Source: Pseudomonas quercus
GTDB taxonomy: Bacteria > Pseudomonadota > Gammaproteobacteria > Pseudomonadales > Pseudomonadaceae
DNA: 64,000 nt
Direction of reading: 5' to 3'
Assembly: GCF_012033695.1 (NCBI RefSeq)
Contig: NZ_JAAVJI010000004.1
Span: 1-64,000 of the forward strand
The position numbers and the translations under genes are program-made. Shown here one piece after another: positions 42,992-54,061 of this stretch. Positions within the stretch are counted from its first letter, which is position 1. Each line of letters opens with the position of its first letter. Below the pieces are notes generated by a model that saw only the letters and a list, made by a program, of their open reading frames with translations, was not told the origin of the DNA and did no database searches.

Positions 42992-44568
42992 GCGTTTTCA
43001 TCCACCCAGCGTTGCTCGAGGTGTGTGCGGTGGCCTTGAGGGGGGCGGCCGCTGTGGCAGTTGAGTTCGCCCACTTCCAGGCCGGCAGCGGTGAGGCGTT
43101 CGCGGAACCAGGGCAGTTCGCGCTGTACCATGGCTACCGTGGCGGGCGTTTCGGCCCACACCTGGCTGGATAAGTTGGCATTGAACAGCTGGGCCTGCAC
43201 CTGTAGCGGCCCCAGGCCGGGCAGGTCGAAGGCCAGGTCCACGCGCCATAGTTTGCGCAGGGGCAAAGGGTTGCCTTCGGCGTCGCGCTCGCGCTCCTGC
43301 GCTTGATCGTTGGGCTCATCCTGAGCATTCACCCGTACCTGCAACGGCACGATGTCGTTGAGCACACGCAGGGGAATTTCCAGCTGCCAGCTGTGCTGCT
43401 GCGGCCCATGGGGCGAGGCCGCGCCTTGTTCCAGGCTGGCCAGCTGATGGCTTTGGATACGGGACAGGGCTGCAGACGCCAGCCTTAACAAGGCATGGAG
43501 GTCGTCCTCACCTTCGCTTTTTTGCAGGGCACGGCTGGCCAAGGGGAAGCCAGAGCCTTGCTGGGCGCGAGGGCCTACCTGGCCCAGAATGCCTAAGGCA
43601 TTGCGCAAAAAGCCGGGCGCTGCCTGAACGATGGTGGCCAGGGTCGCGGGGTTGAGGGGTGCCGCACCGGGTGCGGAGGGCACATGGGGCAGCACTTGGG
43701 CTACCAGCCGTAACAGGGCGCCTTTGAGGTCTGTCTCAGGCGCTTCAAGGGTGCCGCTTAGCAGGCCGGATTCCAGGAACAGCCCGCTGCTGCTGAACGC
43801 TTTGGCGACCTGGTCAGGGTCTTGCAGGTCCATGATACTGGGCAGCGCGTTGAGCAGGGCAGCAGCGCTGGCGCTCACGGCCGGCGGTAGCGAACCTTGC
43901 CCTTGGGCGGACTGAATCATAGACAGCAGGCTTTGCAAGGACGCCTGGCGCGTGTTCTGGCTGGTCACTTGCTGGGCCAGGGCCAGCGCGTCCAGCTGGC
44001 CACCCACCTGCACCAGGCTCAAGGCCTGGCTGCCTTGCACCTGCGCGCTCAACAAACTGCCCAGCCGCAGTGGTTGCGGGCTGTCGATGGTCAGCGTCTG
44101 CCCCGCCAAGGCGCTGTTGAGCAACGTGACCATGGCGCGGAAGGTGGGCGGGCCGTCCCCTGTGGCCACGGGCAACGAGGTAACCACCTTGCCTTGCAGC
44201 AAGGTGCCCACGGGCAGCGCACGGGTGTCCAGCTCGGTCAGGCCGGTCCGCGGCGCACCGGCCAGGCTGACGGACAACTGCTCAGACAGCATGCGCGTGA
44301 CCATCAGCGGCGTACCAATGGCCAGGGGTTGCAGCGCCCCCACCTGCACCGTGGTCTGGCGGCCGTTTTCCAGAGTGAGCTTGAGCAGCAGCTGAAAATC
44401 AGCCGGCAACTGCTTGATGGACAGCACCTCGGCCTTGGCGGTCTGCCCTGGCTCCAGCACGCCTTCCGTGGATTGCAGCAGGGTGACCAGTTCACCGGCA
44501 CCTGTGGCAGGGCGGGTGGCCCCGGCCAGGCTGGCGGCAGCGGCAACGGCGCTGATTTCATTTGTCAT
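42988..44568 (-). CDS. FliK-like hook-length control domain protein
   Basis: The 526-aa product has a long Leu/Gln/Ala-rich region and a FliK-type C-terminal domain near 410-510 ([38 protein letters not shown]). It is a second FliK-family protein distinct from the fliK at 14148; its partner is the short FlhB-like gene that follows. A partial, frameshifted copy of its 3' end lies at 41430-41566. It faces away from ccmA, sharing the 167-bp gap at 44569-44735. Confidence 0.85.
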   Translation of the reverse strand: MTNEISAVAAAASLAGATRPATGAGELVTLLQSTEGVLEPGQTAKAEVLSIKQLPADFQLLLKLTLENGRQTTVQVGALQPLAIGTPLMVTRMLSEQLSVSLAGAPRTGLTELDTRALPVGTLLQGKVVTSLPVATGDGPPTFRAMVTLLNSALAGQTLTIDSPQPLRLGSLLSAQVQGSQALSLVQVGGQLDALALAQQVTSQNTRQASLQSLLSMIQSAQGQGSLPPAVSASAAALLNALPSIMDLQDPDQVAKAFSSSGLFLESGLLSGTLEAPETDLKGALLRLVAQVLPHVPSAPGAAPLNPATLATIVQAAPGFLRNALGILGQVGPRAQQGSGFPLASRALQKSEGEDDLHALLRLASAALSRIQSHQLASLEQGAASPHGPQQHSWQLEIPLRVLNDIVPLQVRVNAQDEPNDQAQERERDAEGNPLPLRKLWRVDLAFDLPGLGPLQVQAQLFNANLSSQVWAETPATVAMVQRELPWFRERLTAAGLEVGELNCHSGRPPQGHRTHLEQRWVDENA

Positions 44569-44735
44569 CGTGTGGCAAACCTTTGAAAGTGCTGCGCCTT
44601 CAATGCCCAGCGGTACGCCTGCGTGTATACTCGCGCGCTGCTTTAACCACGACCGCAGGGTCTTCGTTGCTTATTTCTATCGGCCCCCCCGGTGAGGACT
44701 TGAACCCGCCGTGGTGGCCGCCTACAGGGTTTGAT

Positions 44736-45365
44736 GTGACGGTTCATCTGGAAGGGCTGGCGCTGGCTTGCGAACGTGACGGGCGACTGCTGTTCGAAGG
44801 GCTGGACGTGAGCCTGCGCGCTGGCGACCTGGTGAAGATCACCGGCCCCAACGGGGCAGGCAAAACCTCGCTGCTGCGGCTGCTCAGTGGCCTGGCGGTC
44901 CCTTCTGCTGGCCAGGTACGGTTCAATGGCCAGCCGCTGCCCACGGCCTTGCGGGCCCTGGCTGCCCAGCTGGTGTGGCTAGGGCATGCCCCGGCTATCA
45001 AACTCAGCCTTACCGCCCACGAGAACCTGGCAGGGTGGGGTGCCTTGGGCAGGCCCTCGAACCCAGCGGCCATTGACCAGGCGCTGCATGTTATGGGCCT
45101 GGGAGGCTATGAAGACCAGCCCTGCCAGCACCTGTCCGCCGGGCAACAGCGGCGGGTAGCGTTGGCTCGGCTGTACCTGGACGCACCGCCGGTCTGGTTG
45201 CTGGACGAGCCTTTTACGTCGCTGGATGGGGCAGCGGTGAGCCAATTGGAGCGGCGCCTTGCCGAGCATTGTGAGGCAGGGGGGCTGGTGGCGTTCACGT
45301 CTCACCACGAACTGGCGATTCGGCCATCGAGCTATCGAGCCGTCGCGCTGGGAGGCGTTGCATGA
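44736..45365 (+). CDS. ccmA: Heme exporter ATPase CcmA
   Basis: The 209-aa product is an ABC ATPase with Walker [10 protein letters not shown], signature [14 protein letters not shown] and Walker [13 protein letters not shown]. It works with CcmB and CcmC in the heme-handling module of cytochrome c maturation, releasing holo-CcmE. I chose GTG 44736 (after an AGGG), which gives the [15 protein letters not shown] start seen in other pseudomonads. It opens the ccmA-I operon; the stop overlaps ccmB by 4 nt. Confidence 0.92.
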   Translation: MTVHLEGLALACERDGRLLFEGLDVSLRAGDLVKITGPNGAGKTSLLRLLSGLAVPSAGQVRFNGQPLPTALRALAAQLVWLGHAPAIKLSLTAHENLAGWGALGRPSNPAAIDQALHVMGLGGYEDQPCQHLSAGQQRRVALARLYLDAPPVWLLDEPFTSLDGAAVSQLERRLAEHCEAGGLVAFTSHHELAIRPSSYRAVALGGVA

Positions 45366-46027
45366 GCTTCGTGCAGTTGTTGCACCGGGAAGGCAGGTTG
45401 CTGGCACGTCGCCCGGCCGCCCTGGCCAACCCGCTGGTGTTCTTTGCGGTGGTGGCCACGCTGTTTCCTTTGGCCATTGGGGCAGACCCAGCGCTGTTGC
45501 GCAAAATGGCCCCCGGGCTGGTATGGGTAGCGGCGGTGCTGGCGGTGCTGCTGTCGTTGGACAGCCTGTTCCGTGAAGACTTCGAAGACGGTTCGCTGGA
45601 GCAGTGGGCCTTGGGCCACCATGGCATGATTGTGCCGGTGCTGGCGAAAATCACGGCGTATTGGTTGCTCACGGGCCTGGCATTGTGTGTGCTGGCCCCT
45701 GTGCTGGGATTGATGCTGGGCTTGCCTGCTCGCACAGTGCCCACTCTGATGGCCACGCTGGCCCTGGGCACGCCAGTATTAACGCTGTTGGGGGCCATAG
45801 GGGCGGCCCTCACCGTGGGCGTGCGCCGTGGCGGGTTGCTGCTGGCCCTGCTGGTGCTGCCCCTTTATATTCCAGTGCTGATCCTGGGCAGCGGTGCCCT
45901 GCGGGCCGCACTCGACGGCCTGCCGGTGGACGGCTTTTTATTATGGCTGGCCAGCCTGGCAGTACTGGCGCTCACGCTTGGCCCATGGGCCGTGGTGGCT
46001 GGCCTGCGGATCAGCCTCAATGAATGA
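45362..46027 (+). CDS. ccmB: Heme exporter membrane protein CcmB
   Basis: The 221-aa product has six hydrophobic segments and the CcmB signature ([41 protein letters not shown]). It forms the ABC complex with CcmA and CcmC. It overlaps ccmA and is followed 24 bp later by ccmC. Confidence 0.95.
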   Translation: MSFVQLLHREGRLLARRPAALANPLVFFAVVATLFPLAIGADPALLRKMAPGLVWVAAVLAVLLSLDSLFREDFEDGSLEQWALGHHGMIVPVLAKITAYWLLTGLALCVLAPVLGLMLGLPARTVPTLMATLALGTPVLTLLGAIGAALTVGVRRGGLLLALLVLPLYIPVLILGSGALRAALDGLPVDGFLLWLASLAVLALTLGPWAVVAGLRISLNE

Positions 46028-46051
46028 ACACCTAGGGGAAATGATCAGCGT

Positions 46052-46813
46052 ATGAGCTGGGCATGGTTACACCGGCTGGCCTCACCGCCGCGCTTCTACA
46101 CGCTTGCCGGGCGCCTGTTGCCATGGCTGGGTAGCCTGTCGGCGCTACTGCTGGCCGTAGGCGTTACGTGGGGCCTGGCCTTTGCGCCACCGGACTACCA
46201 GCAGGGCGATAGCGTGCGCATTCTGTACATTCATGTGCCAGCGGCCCTGTTGGCGCAAACCTGTTACGTGATGCTGGCGGTGGCCGGGGTGGTGTCGCTG
46301 GTGTGGAAGATCAAGCTGGCAGACATCGCCTTGAAATGCGCAGCGCCCGTGGGCGCCTCCATGACGGCGTTGGCATTGGCCACCGGGTCGATCTGGGGCA
46401 AGCCCACCTGGGGCGCCTGGTGGGTATGGGATGCACGGCTCACTTCCATGCTCATCCTGTTGTTCCTGTATGCGGGCCTGATTGCCCTTGGCCAGGCCAT
46501 CGGCAATCGCGACAGTGCCGCCAAAGCCTGTGCAGTGCTGGCCATCGTGGGCGTGATCAATGTGCCCATCATCAAATACTCCGTGGTGTGGTGGAGTACG
46601 CTGCACCAGGGCGCCACCTTTACATTGACGGCCAAGCCGGCCATGCCTGCACAAATGTGGCTCCCCCTGGCGTTCACCGTGCCGGGGTTCTACTTATTCT
46701 TTGCGTGTGTGGTGTTGCTGCGCATGCGTACCGAGCTGCTCCGCCGGGAAGGGCGAAGCCAGTGGGCTCAGGCGGTAATGGCCACGGCGACACCTGTGAG
46801 GAGGGCACCATGA
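46052..46813 (+). CDS. ccmC: Heme handling protein CcmC
   Basis: The 253-aa product has six transmembrane helices and the tryptophan-rich heme-binding WWD motif (WGKPTWGAWWVWDARLTS), flanked by conserved His residues. CcmC attaches heme to CcmE at the periplasmic face. The stop overlaps the ccmD start by 4 nt. Confidence 0.96.
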   Translation: MSWAWLHRLASPPRFYTLAGRLLPWLGSLSALLLAVGVTWGLAFAPPDYQQGDSVRILYIHVPAALLAQTCYVMLAVAGVVSLVWKIKLADIALKCAAPVGASMTALALATGSIWGKPTWGAWWVWDARLTSMLILLFLYAGLIALGQAIGNRDSAAKACAVLAIVGVINVPIIKYSVVWWSTLHQGATFTLTAKPAMPAQMWLPLAFTVPGFYLFFACVVLLRMRTELLRREGRSQWAQAVMATATPVRRAP

Positions 46814-46986
46814 GTTTTTCCACGTGGGGGGATTTCCTCGCCATGGGCCACCATGGGCTTTATGTCTGGTCGGCCTACGGGTGCTGCGCCCTGGTCCTGC
46901 TGTGGAACCTGATGGTGCCCCTGCGGGCACGTCGTCGCCTGCTTGATGAAGAGGCGCGCCGGGTGCGACGGAGCAAGGCCCGATGA
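46810..46986 (+). CDS. ccmD: Heme exporter small protein CcmD
   Basis: The 58-aa product has one transmembrane helix ([20 protein letters not shown]) and a basic cytoplasmic tail, the usual CcmD form. It stabilises the CcmABC-CcmE complex. It is easy to miss because of size; GAGG lies upstream and it overlaps both ccmC and ccmE by 4 nt. Confidence 0.92.
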   Translation: MSFSTWGDFLAMGHHGLYVWSAYGCCALVLLWNLMVPLRARRRLLDEEARRVRRSKAR

Positions 46987-47426
46987 ACGTGGTTCGGAAA
47001 AAACGCCTGATGATCGTGCTGGGGCTATTGCTTGGGGTCGGCCTGGCGGCTGGCTTGGCGCTGAGCGCGTTGCAGCAAAATATCAACCTGTTCTACACGC
47101 CTACACAGATCGCCCGTGGTGAAGCGCCCCCAGGCCAGCGCATTCGCGCAGGCGGCATGGTGGAAAAGGGCTCGCTGGTGCGCAGTGCCGACAGCCTGGA
47201 CGTACGCTTTGTGGTCACGGACTTCACCCGCTCGGTCACTATCCATTACCAGGGCATCCTGCCAGACCTGTTTCGTGAAGGGCAGGGCATTGTGGCCATG
47301 GGCGTGATCGATGCCAGTGGTGTCGTGCAGGCAGACGAAGTGCTGGCCAAGCACGATGAGAAGTATATGCCCCCGGAAGTCACCAAGGCCCTCAAGGACA
47401 GCGGCCGCCTAGGAGCCACCCCATGA
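46983..47426 (+). CDS. ccmE: Periplasmic heme chaperone CcmE
   Basis: The 147-aa product has an N-terminal membrane anchor ([21 protein letters not shown]) and an OB-fold domain. The covalent heme-binding His124 is in [13 protein letters not shown]. It carries heme from CcmC to CcmF. It overlaps ccmD and ccmF by 4 nt each. Confidence 0.96.
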   Translation: MNVVRKKRLMIVLGLLLGVGLAAGLALSALQQNINLFYTPTQIARGEAPPGQRIRAGGMVEKGSLVRSADSLDVRFVVTDFTRSVTIHYQGILPDLFREGQGIVAMGVIDASGVVQADEVLAKHDEKYMPPEVTKALKDSGRLGATP

Positions 47427-49390
47427 TTCCTGAATTTGGGCAGTTGGCCCTGGCCCTGGCGCTGTGCCTGGCGTTTGCACAAACAGTAGTGCCCCTGTTG
47501 GGTGCGTGGCGCGGGGTGCCGCTGTGGATGGCGGTGGCCAGGCCTGCGGCCTGGGGGCAATGCGCCTGCCTGGTGCTCGCCTTTGGCTGCCTGGCCCACG
47601 GGTTTTTGCATGATGACTTTTCCGTGGCCTACGTGGCGGAGAACTCCAATACGGCACTGCCTTGGTACTACAAATTCAGCGCGGTCTGGGGTGCCCATGA
47701 GGGGTCGTTACTGCTATGGGCGTTGATATTGAGCGGCTGGACCCTAGCCGTGTCCCTGTTTTCCCGGCAGTTACCGGCTGCCATGCTGGCGCGGGTGCTG
47801 GGGGTGATGGGGGTGATCAGCACGGGCTTTCTACTGTTCCTGCTGGCCACGTCCAATCCGTTCGCACGCATTCTGCCGCAAGTGCCACTGCAAGGGCGGG
47901 ACCTGAATCCTCTTTTGCAGGACATCGGCCTGATCGTTCATCCGCCCATGCTGTACATGGGCTATGTGGGCTTTTCAGTGGCGTTTGCCTTTGCAATCGC
48001 CGCGCTCCTGGGCGGCCAACTGGACGCGGCCTGGGCGCGCTGGTCACGGCCTTGGACGCTGGTGGCCTGGAGCTTTCTGGGTATTGGCATCAGCCTGGGG
48101 TCCTGGTGGGCCTACTATGAGCTGGGCTGGGGGGGCTGGTGGTTCTGGGACCCGGTCGAAAACGCCTCCTTCATGCCCTGGCTGGTGGGCACGGCATTGA
48201 TTCACTCCCTGGCGGCCACCGAGCAACGTGGCGTGTTCAAAAGCTGGACGGTGCTCCTGGCCATCGCGGCGTTTTCGCTGAGCCTGCTGGGCACCTTCCT
48301 GGTCCGTTCCGGGGTGCTGACGTCGGTCCATGCGTTTGCCTCGGACCCTACCCGTGGTGTGTTTATCCTGGCCTTCCTGCTGGTAGTCACGGGGGGCGCC
48401 CTGGTGCTGTTTGCATTGCGCGCCCCGGTGGTCCGCAGCCACGTGCGGTTCGGTTGGGCGTCCCGGGAAACCCTGTTGCTGGTGAACAACGTGCTGCTGG
48501 TGGTCGCGGCTGCGACCATTTTGCTAGGCACCCTGTACCCCTTGTTGCTGGACGCCCTCGCCGGCGACCGGTTGTCCGTGGGGCCGCCGTACTTCAATAG
48601 CCTGTTCGTGCCCTTGATGGGCCTGTTACTGGCCACCCTGGGCGTGGGTGTACTGATGCGCTGGAAAACCACCCCCAGTGCGTGGTTGCGGCGTATGCTG
48701 ATGCCGGTGCTGGCAGCGGCCGTGCTCTGCGCTGTATTGGGTGGGCTGGTGGGCGGCTACCGGCACTGGCCTTTGCTGGCTGTGCTTGCCTTGGCCACGT
48801 GGGTTGTAGGCGCCGGCCTTCGGGACCTGGCCGACAAGCTCCGTCACCAAGGCATGGCCGGGCTACGCACGCTACGCCGCAGTTACTGGGGCATGCAGGT
48901 GTCGCACCTGGGCTTGGCCATCGCCGCCATCGGTGTCGTGTTTTCTACTCAGCTGGACGCCGCCCGGGACCTGCGCATGGCACCCAATGACAGTGCCGAG
49001 GTAGGGGGCTACACGTTTATCTTTCGAGGCACGCAGAGCATGCGCGGCCCTAATTACACCGGCGACAGGGCCATTATCGAAGTGAGCCGGGAGGGCCATA
49101 CCCAAAGCGTGCTTCACCCAGAGAAGCGCCTGTACGCTGCGCAGGGTTCGGTGATGACGGAGGCGGGCATCGACGCCGGCCTGTTTGCCGACCTGTATGT
49201 GGCGCTGGGCGAACCGTTACCGGAAGGGGCCTGGGCCGTGCGCTTGCAGGTTAAACCCTTTGTACGCTGGATCTGGCTCGGTGGCTTGTTGACCGCGCTA
49301 GGCGGTGTGCTGGCGGCGCTGGACCCACGCTACCGAGCGCGGTTGCGCCAGCGAGTGCGGCCTGTGGCTACCGAAGAGGTACAACCATGA
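47423..49390 (+). CDS. ccmF: Cytochrome c heme lyase subunit CcmF
   Basis: The 655-aa multi-pass membrane protein has the WWD motif ([19 protein letters not shown] at about residue 235) and conserved heme-b His residues. It transfers heme from CcmE to apocytochrome c together with CcmH and CcmI. It is the largest gene of the operon, overlapping ccmE and ccmG by 4 nt. Confidence 0.97.
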   Translation: MIPEFGQLALALALCLAFAQTVVPLLGAWRGVPLWMAVARPAAWGQCACLVLAFGCLAHGFLHDDFSVAYVAENSNTALPWYYKFSAVWGAHEGSLLLWALILSGWTLAVSLFSRQLPAAMLARVLGVMGVISTGFLLFLLATSNPFARILPQVPLQGRDLNPLLQDIGLIVHPPMLYMGYVGFSVAFAFAIAALLGGQLDAAWARWSRPWTLVAWSFLGIGISLGSWWAYYELGWGGWWFWDPVENASFMPWLVGTALIHSLAATEQRGVFKSWTVLLAIAAFSLSLLGTFLVRSGVLTSVHAFASDPTRGVFILAFLLVVTGGALVLFALRAPVVRSHVRFGWASRETLLLVNNVLLVVAAATILLGTLYPLLLDALAGDRLSVGPPYFNSLFVPLMGLLLATLGVGVLMRWKTTPSAWLRRMLMPVLAAAVLCAVLGGLVGGYRHWPLLAVLALATWVVGAGLRDLADKLRHQGMAGLRTLRRSYWGMQVSHLGLAIAAIGVVFSTQLDAARDLRMAPNDSAEVGGYTFIFRGTQSMRGPNYTGDRAIIEVSREGHTQSVLHPEKRLYAAQGSVMTEAGIDAGLFADLYVALGEPLPEGAWAVRLQVKPFVRWIWLGGLLTALGGVLAALDPRYRARLRQRVRPVATEEVQP

Positions 49391-49920
49391 ACCGCCGCTG
49401 GTTGGCTGTTCCGCTCCTCTTGTTCGTAGGGATGGCCGCCATGCTATACCGAGGACTGTACCTGGACCCGGCCGAGCTACCCTCGGCGCTGATCGGCAAG
49501 CCGTTCCCGGCCTTTGCCCTCACATCGCTCAGTGGCCAGCCGCTAGGCCGTGAAGCGTTGCTGGGCAGGCCTGCGCTGGTCAACGTGTGGGGCACCTGGT
49601 GCGTGGCCTGCCGTGAGGAACACCCCACGCTGGCCCGGCTGGCCCGGCAAGGCGTGGTGATCCACGGCATCAACTACAAGGACGACACCACGGCGGCCAC
49701 CCAGTGGCTGCAAACCCTGCACAACCCTTACCAGGTCAACGTGAGTGACCCCCAAGGCACCCTCGGCCTGGACCTTGGCGTCTATGGCGCGCCTGAAACC
49801 TTCCTGATCGATGCCCAAGGCGTGATCCGCTACAAACATGTGGGGATCGTGGACGACCACGTGTGGCAGCGTGAGCTGGCGCCGCGCTACCAGGCCCTGG
49901 TCAGTGAGCCGGCACCATGA
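49387..49920 (+). CDS. ccmG: Thiol:disulfide reductase CcmG (DsbE)
   Basis: The 177-aa product has an N-terminal signal anchor and a thioredoxin fold with the active site Cys72-Val-Ala-Cys75 in WGTWCVACREEHP and GVYGAPETFLID. It keeps the apocytochrome CXXCH cysteines reduced for heme attachment. It overlaps ccmF and ccmH by 4 nt. Confidence 0.96.
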   Translation: MNRRWLAVPLLLFVGMAAMLYRGLYLDPAELPSALIGKPFPAFALTSLSGQPLGREALLGRPALVNVWGTWCVACREEHPTLARLARQGVVIHGINYKDDTTAATQWLQTLHNPYQVNVSDPQGTLGLDLGVYGAPETFLIDAQGVIRYKHVGIVDDHVWQRELAPRYQALVSEPAP

Positions 49921-50372
49921 GGGCGTTCTGGCTGGTACTGGCCCTGATGTGGGCGGGCATGGCCCAGGCGGCCATCGAGACCTATGGGTTTGACAACGAC
50001 GCGCAACGGGCGCGCTTCGCCGCGCTCACCCGGGAGTTGCGCTGCCCCAAATGCCAGAACCAGGACCTGGCCGATTCCAACGCGCCCATCGCCGCCGACC
50101 TGCGCCGGGAAATCCACCGGTTGATGGTGGAAGGCAACAGCGATGAGCAGGTCATCACGTACCTGGTGGACCGGTATGGCGAGTTTGTGCGCTACAGGCC
50201 CGCATTCGAGGCGCGTACCTGGTTGTTGTGGCTGGGGCCAGGGGTGTTTCTGCTGGTTGGCGGCGTGATCGGCTACCGCCTGTTGCGCCGGCGCAGCCCG
50301 CTTACGGTTACCTTGACCGACGCCGAGCAGGCTCGGCTGGCCCATGTGTTGAAGGGCACTGAAGATGACTGA
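49917..50372 (+). CDS. ccmH: Cytochrome c maturation protein CcmH
   Basis: The 151-aa product is a CcmH/CcmL-type protein with a signal peptide, the redox pair Cys43-x-x-Cys46 in LRCPKCQNQDLADSNAPIA, and one transmembrane helix at about 101-120. It handles the apocytochrome before heme ligation. The N-terminal half only is present here; the TPR half is the separate gene ccmI, with which it overlaps by 8 nt. Confidence 0.95.
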   Translation: MRAFWLVLALMWAGMAQAAIETYGFDNDAQRARFAALTRELRCPKCQNQDLADSNAPIAADLRREIHRLMVEGNSDEQVITYLVDRYGEFVRYRPAFEARTWLLWLGPGVFLLVGGVIGYRLLRRRSPLTVTLTDAEQARLAHVLKGTEDD

Positions 50373-51543
50373 TTTCTGGGTGGTTGCCATGGCCCTGCTG
50401 CTGGCCGTCGGTGCCCTGCTGGGTTGGCCTTTGATGGTGTCGCGCCGTCGGCCAGCGGCACCCCGCGACACGGTGAACGTGCAGGTCTACGAGGAGCGGC
50501 TGGCCGGCTTGCGCGAGGAGCACGAGGCGGGCCGGCTCGAAGATGAGGCCTGGGAAGCCGCTAAGGTGGAAGCGGCCAAGGCGCTGCTGGCCGATGTGCC
50601 TGGTCAACAGACGGTGCCGCTGGCCAGGCGAAACGGGCGTTGGCTTTTGGGCCTCGTGATGGTGCTGGTGCCTGCCGCGGCTATTGCCCTTTACCTGCAC
50701 TTCGGCGCCCTGAGCCGTCTGGAACTGGCCCGTGAATTGGCCACCCCGGCCCGTTCGCCCGAGCAAGCATTGTCACGGCTGGAGCGCACGGTGCAGGCGC
50801 AGCCGGACGCGCCAGACGCCGTGTTTCTACTGGCGCGCACCTACATGGCCCAGAACCGGGCTGCTGAGGCAGTGCCCCTGTTCGCACAGGCGGCCCAGTT
50901 GGCCGGTCGGCCTCCGGCCCTGCTCGGCCAGTGGGCACAGGCACTGTACTTTGCAGCCAGCCGGCAATGGTCTGCGAGCATTCAAGCGCTGGTAGACGAA
51001 GCCCTGCAGGGTGACCCGAACGAGAGCACGAGCCTGGGGTTGTTGGGCATCGCTGCGTTCGAAGGCAAGCACTGGGCCGCCGCAGCGGCCTACTGGGCCC
51101 GGCTACAGGCAGGGTTGGCGCCCAATGACCCTACGCGGGATACCTTGCAGGCCGGCATCGACCGCGCCCGCCATGCGTTGGAGGAGGAGGGCGGCGCTCA
51201 GGTTCAAGGCCGCCGGCTGAACGTGACCGTGAAGTTGGCGCCCTCTGTAGCCACCCACGTCAGCCCGCAGGACACGGTGTTCGTGTTCGCGCGTGCGGCA
51301 GATGGCCCGCCCGTTCCGTTGGCCGTCAAGCGCCTGCGCGTAGCAGACCTGCCCACCACGCTGGTATTGAGCGATGCCGATGCCATGCAGCCCGCCCTGA
51401 AACTCTCGGGGTTCGGGGAAGTCCATGTGATGGCACGCGTCAGCCGCGCGGGCCAGCCGCTGCACGGTGAATGGGTAGGGGCGGCCACGCACAGCGGCGA
51501 CACGTATACGCTCACCATCGATAGCCCGGAAACCAGACCATGA
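50365..51543 (+). CDS. ccmI: Cytochrome c maturation TPR protein CcmI
   Basis: The 392-aa product has two N-terminal transmembrane helices with a short cytoplasmic loop. A periplasmic TPR region follows (about 130-260, PDAVFLLARTYMAQNRAAEAV), then a C-terminal beta-rich domain (VFVFARAADGPPVPLAVKRL). CcmI holds apocytochrome c and passes it to CcmF/H. It closes the ccm operon; the next gene begins inside its stop codon. Confidence 0.94.
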   Translation: MTDFWVVAMALLLAVGALLGWPLMVSRRRPAAPRDTVNVQVYEERLAGLREEHEAGRLEDEAWEAAKVEAAKALLADVPGQQTVPLARRNGRWLLGLVMVLVPAAAIALYLHFGALSRLELARELATPARSPEQALSRLERTVQAQPDAPDAVFLLARTYMAQNRAAEAVPLFAQAAQLAGRPPALLGQWAQALYFAASRQWSASIQALVDEALQGDPNESTSLGLLGIAAFEGKHWAAAAAYWARLQAGLAPNDPTRDTLQAGIDRARHALEEEGGAQVQGRRLNVTVKLAPSVATHVSPQDTVFVFARAADGPPVPLAVKRLRVADLPTTLVLSDADAMQPALKLSGFGEVHVMARVSRAGQPLHGEWVGAATHSGDTYTLTIDSPETRP

Positions 51544-51959
51544 TGCCTTTGAAGCCCCTTGCCTCTCGCCTGATGTTGTTGACCCTGGTGCTGGGGCTGG
51601 GTGCCTGTTCCGCGCAGCGCCCGGCCAGCGAGTCGGCGCCACGGCCACTGCCGCCTGTGCCTGCAGGGCCGGCTGCCCAGCCGCCGGTTACGCCGCCTGC
51701 GCCACCTGCACCGCCTACCCAGGCGCCTCGCCCAGCGCCGAGTACTTCGGCCAGCTTCGCACCGCCGCCGGGTGGCCCCAGCCATTGGGACCAGGGGCTT
51801 GGGGTGTACGTGCTGGATAACCAGCCGGGCACCTACTACCGCCAGCGCACCTACTACCGCTGGAACAACGGCTGGGGGTGGGCAACCAGCCCCAACGGCC
51901 CGTGGGAAGCTACCGACAGCAGCGGTGTGCCGCCGGGGCTAGGGCGTCAGCATCCGTAA
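51540..51959 (+). CDS. Small proline-rich lipoprotein, function unknown
   Basis: The 139-aa product begins with a lipoprotein signal whose lipobox LGAC places the lipidated Cys at residue 23. A Pro/Ala-rich spacer (about 25-85) and an aromatic C-terminal domain follow (YYRQRTYYRWNNGWGW). No family function is known to me. It starts within the ccmI stop and may be carried on the ccm transcript. It ends tail to tail with the acyltransferase gene. Confidence 0.75.
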   Translation: MMPLKPLASRLMLLTLVLGLGACSAQRPASESAPRPLPPVPAGPAAQPPVTPPAPPAPPTQAPRPAPSTSASFAPPPGGPSHWDQGLGVYVLDNQPGTYYRQRTYYRWNNGWGWATSPNGPWEATDSSGVPPGLGRQHP

Positions 51960-54005
51960 TCACCGGGTGGCCATGGGTGACGGCAGGGGCGTGAGCAACT
52001 GCTGCATAGCCTCAATGAACAGGCGTGCGCCGTGTTCGTTGAGGTGGTCGCTGTCCTTGTAGAAGGACGCGGTATCGCCGATCAGGCACCGCTCGGCATC
52101 ACACAGGCGGCTGTCCAGCACCACCAACCGCAGCCGGCCCTGGGCCTGGTCCGCGTCAAACACCTCACGGGTGTACTGCTGCAATTGGCGGTGCTCGGCC
52201 ACTGAAATGGACAGTGCACGCACCGCCTGCTGCTGTTCAACCGGGTTGGCCGCTGCGGTGTGTGCCAAGCGGTAATACAGGTATTTGGGGTTGGCCCGCT
52301 GTTGCGGCGCCTGGGCTACCACGTCCACCTCGGCGCCGAGTGCGCGGTAGGCCTCCACCGTTTTCTCCAGCGCTGCCCTGAACACAGCCCGTGAGGTCGT
52401 CTGGTCCAGGGCCTGCTGTTGAGGCGTTACCAGGAAGTACCGCGTCAGCCGGGCCTGCCCGTAGTTGCCATCGGTGTACAGCGTCCAGCGCGCTACCAGC
52501 ACCACCCGCTTGATGCCGTGCTCACGTACGTAGGCCAACTGCCGCTGCGCCAGGTCAGTACAGGCGCCTGGCCCATAGTTCCCCACCGCCACATCTACCC
52601 CCAGCAGAGGCGGGCAGCCCCCTACGCCCAGGTGGGCAATACTCAAGCCCAGGCTGCGCCCCGCAGCGTCGAAGGCTGGCAGCAGGGCTTCGGAATGGCT
52701 GTCGCCGAACACGGCGACCTCGGCCGTGCCGGCCTGCCGTGGAGCACCGAAATAGCACACGCCAATGCCCCAACCGTCGCCACGGTAGTCCCGGTCGCAC
52801 CCTGCGCGAGCCGTGGGGTCTTCGAACCCTTGTGCCAGGCGCGTATCGTCATTGCCAGGCCCCTTGAAGCCTTGGGTCAGGTAGCCGCCCAAGCCAATGG
52901 CCATGAACAGGGCCGAAGCCAGCGCCCCACAGGCAAACACCTGCTGGCGGCTAAAACGCCGCCGTTGACGGAAGGGCTGTTCCACATAGCGCCAGCTCAG
53001 CCAGGCCACTACCAGCGAGGCGGCTGCCACCGCCAATAGTTCAGCCAGCGAGGGCGGGACCAGGCTGCGGTGCCTGGCAAATGCCAGCAGAGGTTGGTGC
53101 CAGAGGTAGGCGCTGTAGCTGATCAACCCCATCAACACGAGCGGCCGGGTGCCCAGTAACCGACCAACCCAGGTATTGCCGCCAGCGAACAGAATCAGTA
53201 GCGCAGCCCCTGCGGTAGGCACCAGCGCATGCAGGCCAGGGAAGGGGATGCTTCTATCAAAGCCGAAAATGGCCAGCGCCACTAGCCCGAGCCCGGTCGC
53301 CGCTAACAGTTGCTGGGGCTTGGCTGCACTCTGAGCATGATGGGGCCGATGCGTGGCATAAAGGGCCACAAACGAACCGGTCAGCAACTCCCAAGCGCGA
53401 GCAGGCAACAGAAAGAAGGCCGCTGTGCTGGCCTGCTGCGCGCCGTATTCGGCCCAAGCCAAGCTGGCGAGCGCTACCGCCACCAGGCTGGCGATGCGAA
53501 AGCGCAGGCCCAGCCGCCAGGTCAGCATCAGCCATAGCGGGATCAACACGTAGTACTGCTCTTCCACGCCCAGGGTCCAGGTATGAATCAGCGGCTTAAG
53601 GTCGGCCTCGCCATCGAAGTAGCCGCTTTCCATCCAGAACAATACGTTGGATGAAAACAACGGCACGGCCACCAGGCTTTTGGCGAAGGCTTTAAGGTCC
53701 AAAGGGTCCAGCCATAGCCATGCCATGGGCAAGCACGCCAGCATCATCACGGTCAGGGCCGGCAGAATCCGCCGCGCGCGGCGTTCGTAGAATTGCACCA
53801 GCGAAAATTGGCCACGGGCCAGTTCAGCCAGAAGGATGGAGGTGATCAGGTAGCCGGAGATCACGAAAAAGATGTCAACGCCAACGAAACCACCCGAAAA
53901 CAGGGGGACGCCCGCGTGGTAGAGCACCACGGGCAGGATGGCGAGGGCGCGCAGCCCGTCGACCTCTGGCCGATAAGGCACAGCGGGAGTGTGAGTCGTG
54001 GTCAT
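51960..54005 (-). CDS. OafA/YrhL-type acyltransferase with SGNH domain
   Basis: The 681-aa product has an N-terminal acyltransferase-3 membrane domain (about 10-345, beginning YRPEVDGLRALAILPVVLYH and containing GVDIFFVISGYLIT) with about ten helices. A C-terminal SGNH esterase-like domain has the GDSHS block and the D-x-x-H of KDSDHLNEHG. Such fused enzymes O-acetylate lipopolysaccharide O-antigen or other surface polysaccharides. I chose ATG 54005, 8 nt after GGGGA. The stop abuts the upstream lipoprotein gene. The substrate cannot be read from sequence. Confidence 0.85.
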   Translation of the reverse strand: MTTTHTPAVPYRPEVDGLRALAILPVVLYHAGVPLFSGGFVGVDIFFVISGYLITSILLAELARGQFSLVQFYERRARRILPALTVMMLACLPMAWLWLDPLDLKAFAKSLVAVPLFSSNVLFWMESGYFDGEADLKPLIHTWTLGVEEQYYVLIPLWLMLTWRLGLRFRIASLVAVALASLAWAEYGAQQASTAAFFLLPARAWELLTGSFVALYATHRPHHAQSAAKPQQLLAATGLGLVALAIFGFDRSIPFPGLHALVPTAGAALLILFAGGNTWVGRLLGTRPLVLMGLISYSAYLWHQPLLAFARHRSLVPPSLAELLAVAAASLVVAWLSWRYVEQPFRQRRRFSRQQVFACGALASALFMAIGLGGYLTQGFKGPGNDDTRLAQGFEDPTARAGCDRDYRGDGWGIGVCYFGAPRQAGTAEVAVFGDSHSEALLPAFDAAGRSLGLSIAHLGVGGCPPLLGVDVAVGNYGPGACTDLAQRQLAYVREHGIKRVVLVARWTLYTDGNYGQARLTRYFLVTPQQQALDQTTSRAVFRAALEKTVEAYRALGAEVDVVAQAPQQRANPKYLYYRLAHTAAANPVEQQQAVRALSISVAEHRQLQQYTREVFDADQAQGRLRLVVLDSRLCDAERCLIGDTASFYKDSDHLNEHGARLFIEAMQQLLTPLPSPMATR

Positions 54006-54061
54006 GGTGGTGTTCCCCACATGGGGCCGCAAAGTGAAGGAAAGTCAGGCAAGCAGGCGCG